A stretch of 24,181 bases of DNA from Ancylobacter polymorphus (GTDB lineage Bacteria; Pseudomonadota; Alphaproteobacteria; Rhizobiales; Xanthobacteraceae), in assembly GCF_022836935.1 (NCBI RefSeq), contig NZ_CP083244.1:1-24181 (forward strand), given 5' to 3'. Positions 1-8,190 of this stretch are shown here, one piece after another (position 1 is the first letter of the stretch; each line of letters begins with the position of its first letter). The notes beneath the pieces are model-generated. The model saw only the letters and a list, made by a program, of their open reading frames with translations, was not told where the DNA came from and ran no database searches. Both the position numbers and the translations under genes were made by a program.

Positions 1-124
1 AGACGCGCACGGCGTCGCGCATGGCTTCGCTGGTGGTGGCAAACTCCCCGGATTCCACGCTTTCCCGGATCACCCTCATCATGTCAGCGGTCATGGTGAT
101 GCTGACCTTTTCCGCATTCTGCAT
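1..124 (-). CDS. parD: ParD-type antitoxin, N-terminal part (gene continues at 24181)
   Basis: This is the first 41 codons of an RHH (CopG-like) antitoxin, starting at ATG 124-122. An AAGGAGG ribosome site lies at 132-138. The visible residues contain KVSITMTADM (the DNA-binding strand) and then SGEFATTSEAMRDAVRV, the usual ParD helix pattern. The frame leaves the window at base 1 with one base over. If the molecule is circular, that base joins the first two bases of the minus strand at 24181 to make a Trp codon, and the frame continues into the ParD C-terminus (24015-24181) for 96 residues in total. In this family the N-terminus binds the operator and represses the operon, and the C-terminus neutralises ParE. 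The family assignment is strong. The circular join is inference from the perfect frame match. Confidence 0.88.
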   Translation of the reverse strand, partial: MQNAEKVSITMTADMMRVIRESVESGEFATTSEAMRDAVRV

Positions 125-139
125 GTCGGATCCTCCTTG

Positions 140-160
140 TTATCTTATAAAGTAGGATAA
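140..160. promoter_or_regulatory. Putative parDE operator/promoter palindrome
   Basis: Arms TTATC (140-144) and GATAA (156-160) surround an AT-rich centre just upstream of the parD ribosome site. On the minus strand the segment holds a TATAAG-like -10. The best -35 is poor (TGTCAG with a long spacer). RHH antitoxins normally bind such palindromes at their own promoter, so this is the likely autoregulatory site. No other gene on that strand needs it. Confidence 0.45.
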
Positions 161-184
161 AATCCGACCTGACACCAGAGATAT

Positions 185-1804
185 TTACGGAAAAAATTTG
201 TGATTTTGGGTTGGTGCCTGCTCACGCACGGCATGTGGGGTTCCCTGTCCGGGCGTGCGCGGGGAAAACCCCGGGGGCTCCGGCTCGATGCTGCGCACGG
301 TGGGAGAAGGGGAGGCGGGCTGCCCACGCCATTCATCCCACATGCCGCGCCAGCGCAGCATTTTCCGGTAGTTGAGCCGTCCTGCGAGGGTGGAGAACGG
401 AATGTCGCGGAACTTGGCCACCAGCCGATTGACTGGCAGGCGTTGCACCTCGGACGGGTCGAGCAGCCAGTAGCCGCTTTCCGAGTGGCCCTGCTGCTGG
501 TTGTGCCGCAGCCAGGCGTCGCTCGACTGCGACACGCCGGTGGAGCGCGACAGGGTGGTGGTGTTGCCCACCATGGTCGAGACATAGGTGGCGGTATCGT
601 TGTCGTTGATGCCGAAAAAAACCCGACAGGATGCGTTGGCCAGAAAGGCGGCGGCCCCGTCGCCATACACCCGGCGGACCTGCGGCATGCTCTGCCAGAT
701 AAGCACCGGGGTGCAGTAGGCACGCAGCAGGCCGGACTGCTTTTCCAGCGGGTCGAGGGGCCCCAGAACCGCCACCTCGTCGAGCAGCAGCACCACCTTG
801 TGGCGGCTGCGGGGGCGGTACTTGGCGCGGGTGAGGGTGGCCAGGACGCAGCCGGTCATCACGCGCAGCCAGCGCTCGTAGACCTGGAGCAGCTCCTCGT
901 CGACGCAGAGGTAAAGGGTGCAGACCCCGTCCACCAGCTCATCGAGGGAGAAGTCCGAGGCGCCAGACAGGCGCCCGGCCGGTGACCCGGCCGACCACTG
1001 CTCGGTGGCCTTCTGCACGTTCGAGAGAATGCTCTCGAACTCGCCCGCCTTGCTGGAGGGCTCCTGCGGAATCTGGCTCAGGAAACCCGAGGCGGTTTCG
1101 GCGGCGAGCGTTGAGGTCGAGTTCCAGGCAATTTCCTCAAGGGTCGCGCGGAAGGTCTCCGGGCCGCCCACCGACAGTGCACGCACATGGGCGAGGGTTC
1201 GGGTCTCCGGCGGCTCTCTGAGGGTGTGCAGGATGAGCGCGGTCAGCAACGATACCGCCTTGTCGTCCCAGTGCGCCTCGCGGGCGTCGGGTTTGACCAT
1301 GAGACGGGCGAGTGCCTTCGCGTCGTCGGCTTCCAGATCGCTGCCCACCCGCACGATGTCGAGCGGGTTGAGGCGGTTGGAGTGCGCCAGGTCGGTGGGG
1401 CTCAGCATCCGCACCTTGCCGAAGCGTTCACGACGGCGGCGGGTGATGGCGTAGTTCTCGCCCTTGGGGTCGGTGACCAGGATCGAGCCGGGGTAGTCCA
1501 GCAGCGTCGGCACGACAATGCCGATGCCTTTCCCGGCGCCGGTGGCGGCAAACACGAACACTAGGCCGTCGCTGGTGAAGCGGATCAGGCGGCCCCACGG
1601 TCCCCGACCGATGACAGGGCCCTTGCCGGAGAGTACCCCGCCGCGCAGCAGCTCCCAGCGGGTGGCGAAGCGGGCGGTGCCATGCACGCCGTCCCTGCGG
1701 GCGCGCCGGTCCCGCCTGGCAAGGCCAAGGAGCCAGCGCATGCCGCGCCCGAGCATGCGGAGCAGCCACCAGACTGCCTTGCAGAGGAACAGCAGGACAT
1801 CCAT
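185..1804 (-). CDS. traG: TraG/VirD4-family type IV coupling protein
   Basis: This 539-residue protein is a conjugative coupling ATPase that would bring the relaxase-DNA complex to a type IV secretion channel at the inner membrane. Residues 1-30 hold a short hydrophobic anchor (LLFLCKAVWWLLRML) followed by a basic stretch. Walker A is ATGAGKGIG (about 87-95), the family motif TDPKGENYA follows at 111-119, and Walker B is VVLLLDE (about 337-343). The last 40 residues are proline-rich. The anchor is shorter than the two-helix anchor of many VirD4 proteins, as in TraG-like proteins of small plasmids. The start at 1804 (MDVLLF) has only a weak ribosome site. The gene is convergent with nothing nearby, and parDE follows it on the same strand. 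No VirB/Trb channel genes are present, so it would have to serve a channel encoded elsewhere. Confidence 0.92.
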   Translation of the reverse strand: MDVLLFLCKAVWWLLRMLGRGMRWLLGLARRDRRARRDGVHGTARFATRWELLRGGVLSGKGPVIGRGPWGRLIRFTSDGLVFVFAATGAGKGIGIVVPTLLDYPGSILVTDPKGENYAITRRRRERFGKVRMLSPTDLAHSNRLNPLDIVRVGSDLEADDAKALARLMVKPDAREAHWDDKAVSLLTALILHTLREPPETRTLAHVRALSVGGPETFRATLEEIAWNSTSTLAAETASGFLSQIPQEPSSKAGEFESILSNVQKATEQWSAGSPAGRLSGASDFSLDELVDGVCTLYLCVDEELLQVYERWLRVMTGCVLATLTRAKYRPRSRHKVVLLLDEVAVLGPLDPLEKQSGLLRAYCTPVLIWQSMPQVRRVYGDGAAAFLANASCRVFFGINDNDTATYVSTMVGNTTTLSRSTGVSQSSDAWLRHNQQQGHSESGYWLLDPSEVQRLPVNRLVAKFRDIPFSTLAGRLNYRKMLRWRGMWDEWRGQPASPSPTVRSIEPEPPGFSPRTPGQGTPHAVREQAPTQNHKFFP

Positions 1805-1963
1805 GGCAGCAATGCTGTCATGTCCCGCACCGCCGCACCATGCCCCCTGCCAGCCGGAAGGGCAGAATTACGCTCCCGTCATGCGCATGACGCCCACAAT
1901 AGCGGCTTGGCATCGCTTTACCGCTCTGCCTCAATGTCCGGGGGCAGTTCGGAGGGGTAGGGG

Positions 1964-2959
1964 ATGCTGCTGTCAGGCGTGGTTGCGCTTGGTTTTCTGG
2001 TTGCTGGTGAGCCTGCGGTTCCGGTTCACCGGGTGATGGCCGCAGCCCTGATGATGGGCAGCGAAAAGCGCTACGAACCACCCACGCCCGAGGTGGTCCC
2101 CGTGCCCGATACTCCTCCGGTTGCGCAAGCGGTTCCGGCGCCCGTTCCCCAGGTCCGGATGCAGGATATAGCAGTGCCGCCCCAGGCGGACACCGGCAGG
2201 CCGGTCCAGCGCGCGCTCCCCGCGCCGATCGCGGGGGAGGCGGGTCGTGCTGACACCGTGCGTCTGGCGCAGGCGCCGACCAGCACGGACGAGGTGCTCC
2301 GGCGCCTCGAGCGGCTGGAGCAGGAGAACCAGAAACTCCGGCAGGAGCTGGAAGCCGCGAAGAACGCCCCTGCGCCGGGAACTGCAGATGGCCTTCAGCC
2401 GCGCCTGATGCCTCCGCAGATGGTTGGCGGCTGGCGGGTGTCGCTCTATCCCTGGAACCCAGAATCCTCGATCGGCGGCGGCGCCATACTGGTGTTCAAC
2501 ATGCCGAACCAGAAGATCAGCGCCACGCTGGGCCAGAAGGACCAGAAACAGCCCAACCGCATCCGGCTCCCGTCCACGGACATGTTCGTCTACCGCATGG
2601 AGGGATGGCTGCACGTTACCCGCGAGGGGCGCCACGAGCTGGGGTTCGAGGTCAACTGCGGGTTCGACCATCCCTGCAACCTGTTCGTGAGCCTGGGGGG
2701 CGTGCAGATCCTCAACCGCCGTGCCGAGCGCATCGATACCAAGCTGCTGCAGGCGGGGCTGGACCTCGTGCCGGGGGACTACCCGATCGAAATCGTGTGG
2801 GGGCTCTCCAAGAACAATTTCATCAAGTGGGAGCCATCCCGCGTCTCGCTGTTCCCGCTTTATCGGCCGCCGGGGGAGTACAATTACCGCACGTTCGGTC
2901 CCCGCGAGCTGCTCACGGAGGCGAAACCGGGTATTCCATACGGTTTGCCGCAAAGATAG
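1964..2959 (+). CDS. Exported/membrane-tethered protein with coiled coil and PA14-like domain
   Basis: I do not recognise a named family for this 331-residue protein. Its start has a good ribosome site (GGAGG at 1951-1955). Residues 1-15 are hydrophobic (signal or anchor). Residues 36-105 are Pro/Ala/Val-rich and low in complexity. Residues 108-134 form a clear heptad coiled coil (VLRRLERLEQENQKLRQELE). Residues 200-300 resemble a PA14-type beta-sandwich: MEGWLHVTREGRHELGF, then FVSLGGVQIL, then LVPGDYPIEIVWG. That order matches the family's 'frame - display - gain' strands. Cys232 and Cys238 could form a disulphide, which fits a periplasmic or surface location. It is divergent from the coupling protein, so a role at the cell surface during transfer is possible but not shown. 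PA14 domains in general bind carbohydrates or act as inter-domain modules. Confidence 0.75.
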   Translation: MLLSGVVALGFLVAGEPAVPVHRVMAAALMMGSEKRYEPPTPEVVPVPDTPPVAQAVPAPVPQVRMQDIAVPPQADTGRPVQRALPAPIAGEAGRADTVRLAQAPTSTDEVLRRLERLEQENQKLRQELEAAKNAPAPGTADGLQPRLMPPQMVGGWRVSLYPWNPESSIGGGAILVFNMPNQKISATLGQKDQKQPNRIRLPSTDMFVYRMEGWLHVTREGRHELGFEVNCGFDHPCNLFVSLGGVQILNRRAERIDTKLLQAGLDLVPGDYPIEIVWGLSKNNFIKWEPSRVSLFPLYRPPGEYNYRTFGPRELLTEAKPGIPYGLPQR

Positions 2960-2982
2960 GCTCCGGGAGGGGAGGAGTTTAT

Positions 2983-3028
2983 TTGAATCAACGTTGTCAT
3001 CAATTATAAGCAATATTTTATTAAGTAT
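2983..3028 (+). promoter_or_regulatory. AT-rich promoter region of the R-M operon
   Basis: An abrupt AT-rich stretch separates the PA14-like gene from the restriction module. TTGTCA (2994-2999) and TTTATT (3017-3022) are 17 bases apart. TTGAAT (2983-2988) with TATAAG (3005-3010) is an alternative at 16 bases. Either would drive the operon that starts at 3100. The same bases can also be read as two 11-base arms around an 8-base centre, which is raised as a finding. Confidence 0.4.
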
Positions 3029-3059
3029 TATGGTCAATTTATTGCATTTGCATTTTGCG

Positions 3060-3096
3060 TGGTGTAGCCTGGTGCAGGATGGTGCAATCAGGTGCG
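3060..3096 (+). repeat. Four heptad repeats (TGGTGCA type) at 10-bp spacing, likely RHH operator
   Basis: TGGTGTA (3060), TGGTGCA (3070), TGGTGCA (3080) and AGGTGCG (3090) start exactly ten bases apart and end just before the start codon of the RHH gene. Tandem heptads in phase with the helix are the known style of operator for RHH repressors such as omega of pSM19035. The array lies between the promoter region and the start codon, so bound protein would block transcription of the R-M operon. The function is inferred. The repeat is seen directly. Confidence 0.6.
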
Positions 3097-3099
3097 TTG

Positions 3100-3294
3100 A
3101 TGCGAGATGAGGTAGGTTACGGCCCGGCTGACAGGGGCGCGCATCGCCTGTCTGTCAGCTTAACCGCTGAGCAGCATCGTGAGCTTACCGAGATAGCTCG
3201 CAAAAATAGGGTGTCGGTCGCATGGGTCGTCCGAGAGGCAATTGATCGCCTCCTAAAGAATGACATGCCGCTGCTTCATGTGGGGAAAGAATGA
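3100..3294 (+). CDS. Small ribbon-helix-helix regulator of the R-M operon
   Basis: This is a 64-residue protein from ATG 3100. The body HRLSVSLTAEQHRELTEIAR followed by KNRVSVAWVVREAIDRLL is a standard CopG/Arc-type RHH fold: one beta strand, then two helices. The frame is open further upstream (an ATG at 3079 and a TTG at 3055), and the ribosome site before 3100 is weak, so the start is uncertain. Those upstream starts would translate through the heptad array. The stop overlaps the methyltransferase start by four bases (ATGA, 3291-3294), so the two are translationally coupled. It probably acts as the controller protein, binding the heptads and timing methyltransferase and endonuclease expression. 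Most known R-M controllers are helix-turn-helix C proteins, so an RHH controller would be unusual. An antitoxin-like role is the alternative. Confidence 0.75.
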   Translation: MRDEVGYGPADRGAHRLSVSLTAEQHRELTEIARKNRVSVAWVVREAIDRLLKNDMPLLHVGKE

Positions 3295-5054
3295 CGACCG
3301 TGCGTACCAAATCAATGGCTGTCACCGCCGGGTCCAAAATCTCCGGTGTGGGCGGGCGCGGGCGCTTTGCCGAGCTGCATGATGACAAGCTACGTGGTGG
3401 CTATTACACCTCATCGAGGGTGGCGGAGTGGCTTTGCGGCTGGGCGATCCAGTCGGCCGGTGATGCCGTGCTCGAGCCGAGCTGCGGCGATGGCGCTTTT
3501 CTCGAAGCAGCCGCGCGGCGCCTGCGGGCGCTTGGTGCAACGCCGGCCAAGATCTCGCGCCTTCTGACGGGGGTCGAAATCATTCAAGCCGAAGCGCAAT
3601 TGGCTACCGAGCGGCTGCGGCAGACGCTTGGCCAGTCGGCAGAGAGGATCGTTCAAAATTCAGATTTCTTCGCCTGGTGGCAGGCGTCCGATCAGCCTGC
3701 GTTCGACGCCATTATCGGCAATCCGCCCTTTATCCGTTACCAGTCGTTCCCGGAGCCGCACCGCACCCGCGCCATGTCGATCATGGGGGAGCAAGGGCTA
3801 ACCCCTAATCGTCTGACGAATATATGGGTGCCGTTCGTCGTCGCGGCGACGGCCAGCCTGAAGCCGGGCGGCCGTCTAGCGCTCGTGCTACCGGCGGAAA
3901 TCCTGCAAGTCACCTATGCAGCGCAGCTCCGCAGCTATCTAACCGATCATTTCGAGCGTATCGACGTGATCGCATGCAATGAGCTGTTTTTTGAAAATGC
4001 AGAGCAAGAAGTTGTCCTACTGCTGGCGGATGGCGCTCTGGTCTCGGCTTCGAAAAGCAATGACTGCCGTGTGGCCTTCACAGCGGCTGATGTCGTTTCC
4101 GACATTACCGATAGCAAGCCGTCCCTCCTGCTGGAGCGGGCGGAAGTCAAGACGATCCGTCATGACAGCGAGAAGTGGCTGAAATACTTTCTCGACAACC
4201 GACAGATTACCTTCATGCGGGCGCTGAAGGAAGCGTCGATTACCGCGCCTATGTCCGCGCATGCGAGCATCGACGTGGGCGTGGTCACGGGGAAGAATGA
4301 ATTTTTCGTGCTATCGGCCGATCAGGTCGCCGCCCTAGGCCTTGAAGGATATACGACGCCCCTCGTCTCTAGATCCGCGCAGCTGAAGGGAAGCACGATC
4401 GGCAAGGCCGACTGGAAATCTCTCGCTGCGGCCGGGGATCGCGTTCACCTGTTGAACATCAACCATATGCAGGCTGGCAAACTGAACGCCAAGCTGCGCC
4501 GCTACATCGAAGAGGGCGAGCGCAAGGAATTTCATACTGGCTACAAATGCTCGATTCGCGAGCCTTGGTATCTGGTGCCGTCTGTGTGGGTGCCGGACGG
4601 TTTCGCCTTCCGGCAAATTTACGATTTCCCGCGCATGGTGCTGAACGCCTCGGGCGCAACGTCTACGGACACGATTCATCGTCTCCGCAGCAAAGGGGCC
4701 AAGCCAGAGAGGGTCATTGCCAATACCTACACTTGGCTCACGGCCGCCTCGGCCGAGATTGAGGGCCGTAGCTATGGCGGCGGCGTTCTGGAGCTGGAGC
4801 CAACCGAAGCTGAGCGGCTGATGATGCCTGCGAAGCTGAACGGCGCGATGCCGCTGACGGAAGTGGATCAACTAGTTCGCGCTGGACGGCTGGATTCCGT
4901 ACTGGAAGAGAATGCGCGCATCGTCCTGCGCGATCACATGGGCTTGTCGGCGGCCGACTGCACGCTGTTGAAAAGTGTCTGGATGAAGATGCGGGATCGC
5001 CGGAATTCGCGCCGGCGCGGGGCCAGAAAAGCGGCGCAAGGCGATGCCGCATGA
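3291..5054 (+). CDS. Eco57I-type DNA adenine-N6 methyltransferase (stand-alone M subunit)
   Basis: This 587-residue protein transfers a methyl group from S-adenosylmethionine to adenine in DNA. The motifs are in gamma-class order. Motif X-like LRGGYYTSSRVAEWL is at 34-48. The AdoMet motif LEPSCGDGAF is at 61-70, the acidic residue of motif II is in GVEII (about 94-98), and NSDFF (motif III) is at 123-127. The catalytic NPPF is at 144-147. Residues 300-560 would be the target-recognition part. Size and layout parallel M.Eco57I, which accompanies a fused R-M enzyme; the next gene is such an enzyme. The start has a GGGGAAAG ribosome site and overlaps the RHH stop. The stop overlaps the next start (ATGA, 5051-5054). 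It most likely protects host DNA on one or both strands of an asymmetric site. The specificity cannot be read from the sequence. Confidence 0.88.
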   Translation: MTTVRTKSMAVTAGSKISGVGGRGRFAELHDDKLRGGYYTSSRVAEWLCGWAIQSAGDAVLEPSCGDGAFLEAAARRLRALGATPAKISRLLTGVEIIQAEAQLATERLRQTLGQSAERIVQNSDFFAWWQASDQPAFDAIIGNPPFIRYQSFPEPHRTRAMSIMGEQGLTPNRLTNIWVPFVVAATASLKPGGRLALVLPAEILQVTYAAQLRSYLTDHFERIDVIACNELFFENAEQEVVLLLADGALVSASKSNDCRVAFTAADVVSDITDSKPSLLLERAEVKTIRHDSEKWLKYFLDNRQITFMRALKEASITAPMSAHASIDVGVVTGKNEFFVLSADQVAALGLEGYTTPLVSRSAQLKGSTIGKADWKSLAAAGDRVHLLNINHMQAGKLNAKLRRYIEEGERKEFHTGYKCSIREPWYLVPSVWVPDGFAFRQIYDFPRMVLNASGATSTDTIHRLRSKGAKPERVIANTYTWLTAASAEIEGRSYGGGVLELEPTEAERLMMPAKLNGAMPLTEVDQLVRAGRLDSVLEENARIVLRDHMGLSAADCTLLKSVWMKMRDRRNSRRRGARKAAQGDAA

Positions 5055-8000
5055 CCGACGCGGACACAAAAGCCGCCGCGCGTGCCCGTGTCGCCGAACT
5101 GGTTCAGAGCTTCAGGCGCAACGAAGCGGACAATCTCCGGCCCGCCTATAACGAGACGCAGGCCCGCACGGACTTCATCACGCCGCTGCTCGCGGCGTTC
5201 GGATGGGACGTGCACAATGCAGCCGGGCAGCCGCTTGGCTTAAGGGAAGTCATTGAAGAGGCCACGGTTGAGGTTGGCGAAGAGCGGCTTTCTAAGAAGC
5301 CGGACTATGAGCTGCGCCTTGCCCGCCAACGCAAGCTCTTCATTGAGGCCAAAAAGCCGAGTGTCCGTATCGACCGCAACCGGGATGCTGCGTTTCAGAC
5401 GCGGCGCTATGGATACTCTGCCAGCCTGCCTATCGCAGTGTTGACCAATTTCCACCAGCTGGCGGTCTATGATTGCCAGCCCAAGCCTGCCCTGACTGAC
5501 GAAGCGCATGTCGCGCGCATTCTGCTGGTTCGCTACGACGAGTTCGAGGCGCGCTTTGACGAGCTGTGGCCGTTGCTCTCGCGAGCGGCCGTCTATTCGG
5601 GCGATTTCGATCGGCGCTTCTCCGTCGATGTGACGCGACACGGGGCGGAACAGTTCGACGATTTCTTCCTGCGCCAAGTGCGTTCGTGGCGCGAGCGGTT
5701 GGCACAGGACATTCACCGCAACACGCCCGGCCTCTCGCCGGAAGAGTTGACCTATGCGGTGCAGCTTTTCCTTTTGCGGATCGTTTTCCTGCGGATCTGC
5801 GAAGACCGAAACATTGAGCGCTATGAAACTCTGCGCGGCCTTGCCGCCGGTGACGGCAGTTTCAATGCCTTGTTGGCGGAGTTGCGGCGGGCGGATGCCT
5901 TCTATGATTCAGGTCTGTTTTGCCTTCTGGACGACGCGCGGCTGGGTGTCCGCATCAGCGATGATGTGCTGAGCGGAATCATCAACGAGCTGTATTACCC
6001 GCAGAGTCCCTACACATTCGCCGTTGTCGAAACCGAAGTACTCGGCGAAATTTACGAACAGTTCCTGGGCGAGATCATTACGATCGACGCCGCTGGCGCG
6101 GTCGAAATCGTCAGCAAGCCGGAAGTCCGTGAAAGCGGCGGCGTTGTGCCGACGCCTCGCTATATCGTCGACGCCATCGTGCAGCGCACGATTGGTCCGC
6201 GCCTCATCGGCAAATCCCCCGCCGATCTGGCGGGATTCACAGTTGCAGACATTTGCTGCGGCTCCGGCATCTTCCTACTATCGATTTTCGAGTTTCTAAC
6301 GGACCATTATCTGGCCTGGTATCAGGCTAATGACCGCGCGGTGCATGCCGGCCGGGCGATCTACGAAGCCGGGGCTGGACTGTGGCGCCTCACCTTCGAG
6401 GAAAAGCGCCGCATTCTGCTGGCCCATGTCCGGGGCGTGGACATTGACGCCAATGCCGTCGAGGTCGCTCGCTTTAGCCTTCTGCTGAAACTGATCGAGG
6501 ATGAAGGCGCGGCCGGCTTGCGCGATTACGTTGAGCGGACCGGCACGCCGGCCCTGCCAGAGTTGGAAGGAACGCTGCGTGCGGGCAACAGCCTCGTCAG
6601 TCAAGCGGAATGGGCGGCCGCGCGGGGCGCGCTGCCGGCCCGGCTGCTGGAGAAGGTCAACCCGTTCTCGTGGACCGACGAGTTTCCCGCTGAAACGGCG
6701 CTGGGCGGGTTCGACGTGATCGTGGGAAATCCGCCCTATATCCGCATCCAGAACATGCAGGCGTATTCGCCGGAAGAAGCCGAATTCTATCAAAACGCTG
6801 CTTCGCCCTACACTACGGCGAGGCAGGACAATTTCGACAAGTATGCACTGTTTATCGAGCGGTCTTTGTCTCTTATCAGGCCCGATGGACGACTTGGCTT
6901 CATTATCCCGCACAAGTTCATGACGATTCAGGCGGGGCGGGCGCTCCGTCGTTTGGTGACTGCCGGCCATGTACTTGAAGAGATCGTGCATTTCGGCGTG
7001 CAGCAAGTCTTCGGACGGCAGGCAGCGAATTACACCTGCCTGATGATCCTCGATCGGCAAGGCAAGGCGGAAGTGACGGTGGAGCGTGTCGAGGCTCTGG
7101 AGCCGTGGCGCTACGGGACGCCCGGCCCCAGAAATGTGCTTCCGGCCGCCGAGTTGACGGATGATCCGTGGCAATTTGCGGACGACGACACGCGCGCGCT
7201 TTTCGGGCGTATCCGGGCGACCTGTGGCCGCGAGCTTAAGGATGCGGCGGAAATCTTTGTCGGCGTTCAGACCAGCGCCGATCCGATATATATTTTCCGC
7301 GGGGCGGCCGACACGGTCGACACTGTGACGCTGCGGTGGGGCGGCAGGGATTGGCCGATCGAGCGCGGCATACTCCGACCTTGCTTGCACGATGCCAAGC
7401 TCTATCCTTACACGCGCGCAGAAGCGAACGCATGGATGATCTTCCCCTATGAGATTGTCCACGGCGCGCGCACTATTGCCCGGCTCATCCAACCGGCAGA
7501 CATGGCGCGGCGTTTCCCGGTGTGCTTCGCATACCTCACAGCGCGGCAAGCCGATCTAGAACGCCGCAATGTCGTCGGCGGCACCGCCGCTGATCGGCAA
7601 TTCTACCAATTCGGGCGTTCCCAAAGTCTGACCAAGTTCAACAGCCCGAAGATCATCCTTCCCATTCTCTCGCTCGAAGCCCGCTACGCTTATGACGAGA
7701 GCAACATCATGATGACTGGCGGCGGAAATGGCCCTTATTATTTGATCCGCCCGTTGGCCGGCGCGCCAGAAAGCAATTTCTTCCTGTTGGCGGTACTGCA
7801 TCATCCTCTTAGCGAAGCGATGGTTAGGACGTATACAAGCCCTTTCCGGGGCGGGTATTATTCACATGGTAAGCAATTCATTGAGCATCTGCCGGTTCCG
7901 CCGGCGACGCCGGCGCAGCGCGCCGAGATTGAAACGCTTGTTGGCCAATTGATCGACGCGAACGATGCCGTTCACGCAGCTCGTACGCCCCATCAGATAG

Positions 8001-8119
8001 CGCTTCGTGAGCGCAATGCGTCTAGTTTGCGTACAAATATTGAGGAAAAAATCACAGCCTTGTTTAATTTAACTACTGATGAAATGCAGATTGTAAAGTC
8101 CGTCCCAATTCCCACCTAA
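5051..8119 (+). CDS. Type IIG (Eco57I-like) fused restriction-modification enzyme
   Basis: This 1022-residue enzyme is expected to cut DNA at a fixed distance from its site and to methylate that site. Residues 1-150 form a PD-(D/E)XK nuclease of the type I HsdR N-terminal kind: PDYEL at 84-88, with IEAKK giving Glu99 and Lys101. Residues 190-340 are helical and connect the parts. The methyltransferase domain has VPTPRYIVDAI (366-376), the AdoMet motif ADICCGSGIF (399-408) and NPPY (560-563). The last 350 residues fit a TaqI-like specificity domain. All catalytic residues are present and the frame is intact. Length and architecture match Eco57I (about 1000 residues, paired with a separate methyltransferase). 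It is translationally coupled to the upstream gene. The BREX methyltransferase PglX is similar in size, but no other BREX gene is present. Confidence 0.88.
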   Translation: MTDADTKAAARARVAELVQSFRRNEADNLRPAYNETQARTDFITPLLAAFGWDVHNAAGQPLGLREVIEEATVEVGEERLSKKPDYELRLARQRKLFIEAKKPSVRIDRNRDAAFQTRRYGYSASLPIAVLTNFHQLAVYDCQPKPALTDEAHVARILLVRYDEFEARFDELWPLLSRAAVYSGDFDRRFSVDVTRHGAEQFDDFFLRQVRSWRERLAQDIHRNTPGLSPEELTYAVQLFLLRIVFLRICEDRNIERYETLRGLAAGDGSFNALLAELRRADAFYDSGLFCLLDDARLGVRISDDVLSGIINELYYPQSPYTFAVVETEVLGEIYEQFLGEIITIDAAGAVEIVSKPEVRESGGVVPTPRYIVDAIVQRTIGPRLIGKSPADLAGFTVADICCGSGIFLLSIFEFLTDHYLAWYQANDRAVHAGRAIYEAGAGLWRLTFEEKRRILLAHVRGVDIDANAVEVARFSLLLKLIEDEGAAGLRDYVERTGTPALPELEGTLRAGNSLVSQAEWAAARGALPARLLEKVNPFSWTDEFPAETALGGFDVIVGNPPYIRIQNMQAYSPEEAEFYQNAASPYTTARQDNFDKYALFIERSLSLIRPDGRLGFIIPHKFMTIQAGRALRRLVTAGHVLEEIVHFGVQQVFGRQAANYTCLMILDRQGKAEVTVERVEALEPWRYGTPGPRNVLPAAELTDDPWQFADDDTRALFGRIRATCGRELKDAAEIFVGVQTSADPIYIFRGAADTVDTVTLRWGGRDWPIERGILRPCLHDAKLYPYTRAEANAWMIFPYEIVHGARTIARLIQPADMARRFPVCFAYLTARQADLERRNVVGGTAADRQFYQFGRSQSLTKFNSPKIILPILSLEARYAYDESNIMMTGGGNGPYYLIRPLAGAPESNFFLLAVLHHPLSEAMVRTYTSPFRGGYYSHGKQFIEHLPVPPATPAQRAEIETLVGQLIDANDAVHAARTPHQIALRERNASSLRTNIEEKITALFNLTTDEMQIVKSVPIPT

Positions 8120-8140
8120 TCTAATATTGGACGGTGTCTG

Positions 8141-8166
8141 GGCTATGGGGGCACGCCGTCATAGCC
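8141..8166 (+). terminator. Weak stem-loop after the R-M operon
   Basis: GGCTATG (8141-8147) and CATAGCC (8160-8166) form a 7-bp stem with a 12-base loop, 22 bases past the stop of the fused enzyme. There is no T-run, so factor-independent termination is doubtful. It could also be part of a recombination boundary. Confidence 0.3.
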
Positions 8167-8190
8167 GGTGCACTATTGGGGACGGCTATT

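Noticed and set aside
1973..3037. Leftward frame opposite the PA14-like gene
   Set aside because: Antisense shadow. The rightward frame has a ribosome site, signal-like start and coiled coil.
6296..7549. Leftward frame opposite the fused R-M enzyme
   Set aside because: Antisense shadow of an enzyme with intact motifs in the other strand.
3291..8119. BREX or DISARM fragment based on the large methyltransferase
   Set aside because: The second protein has its own N-terminal PD-(D/E)XK nuclease, and no BrxA/B/C/L, PglZ or DrmA-like gene is present. The Eco57I arrangement explains both genes.
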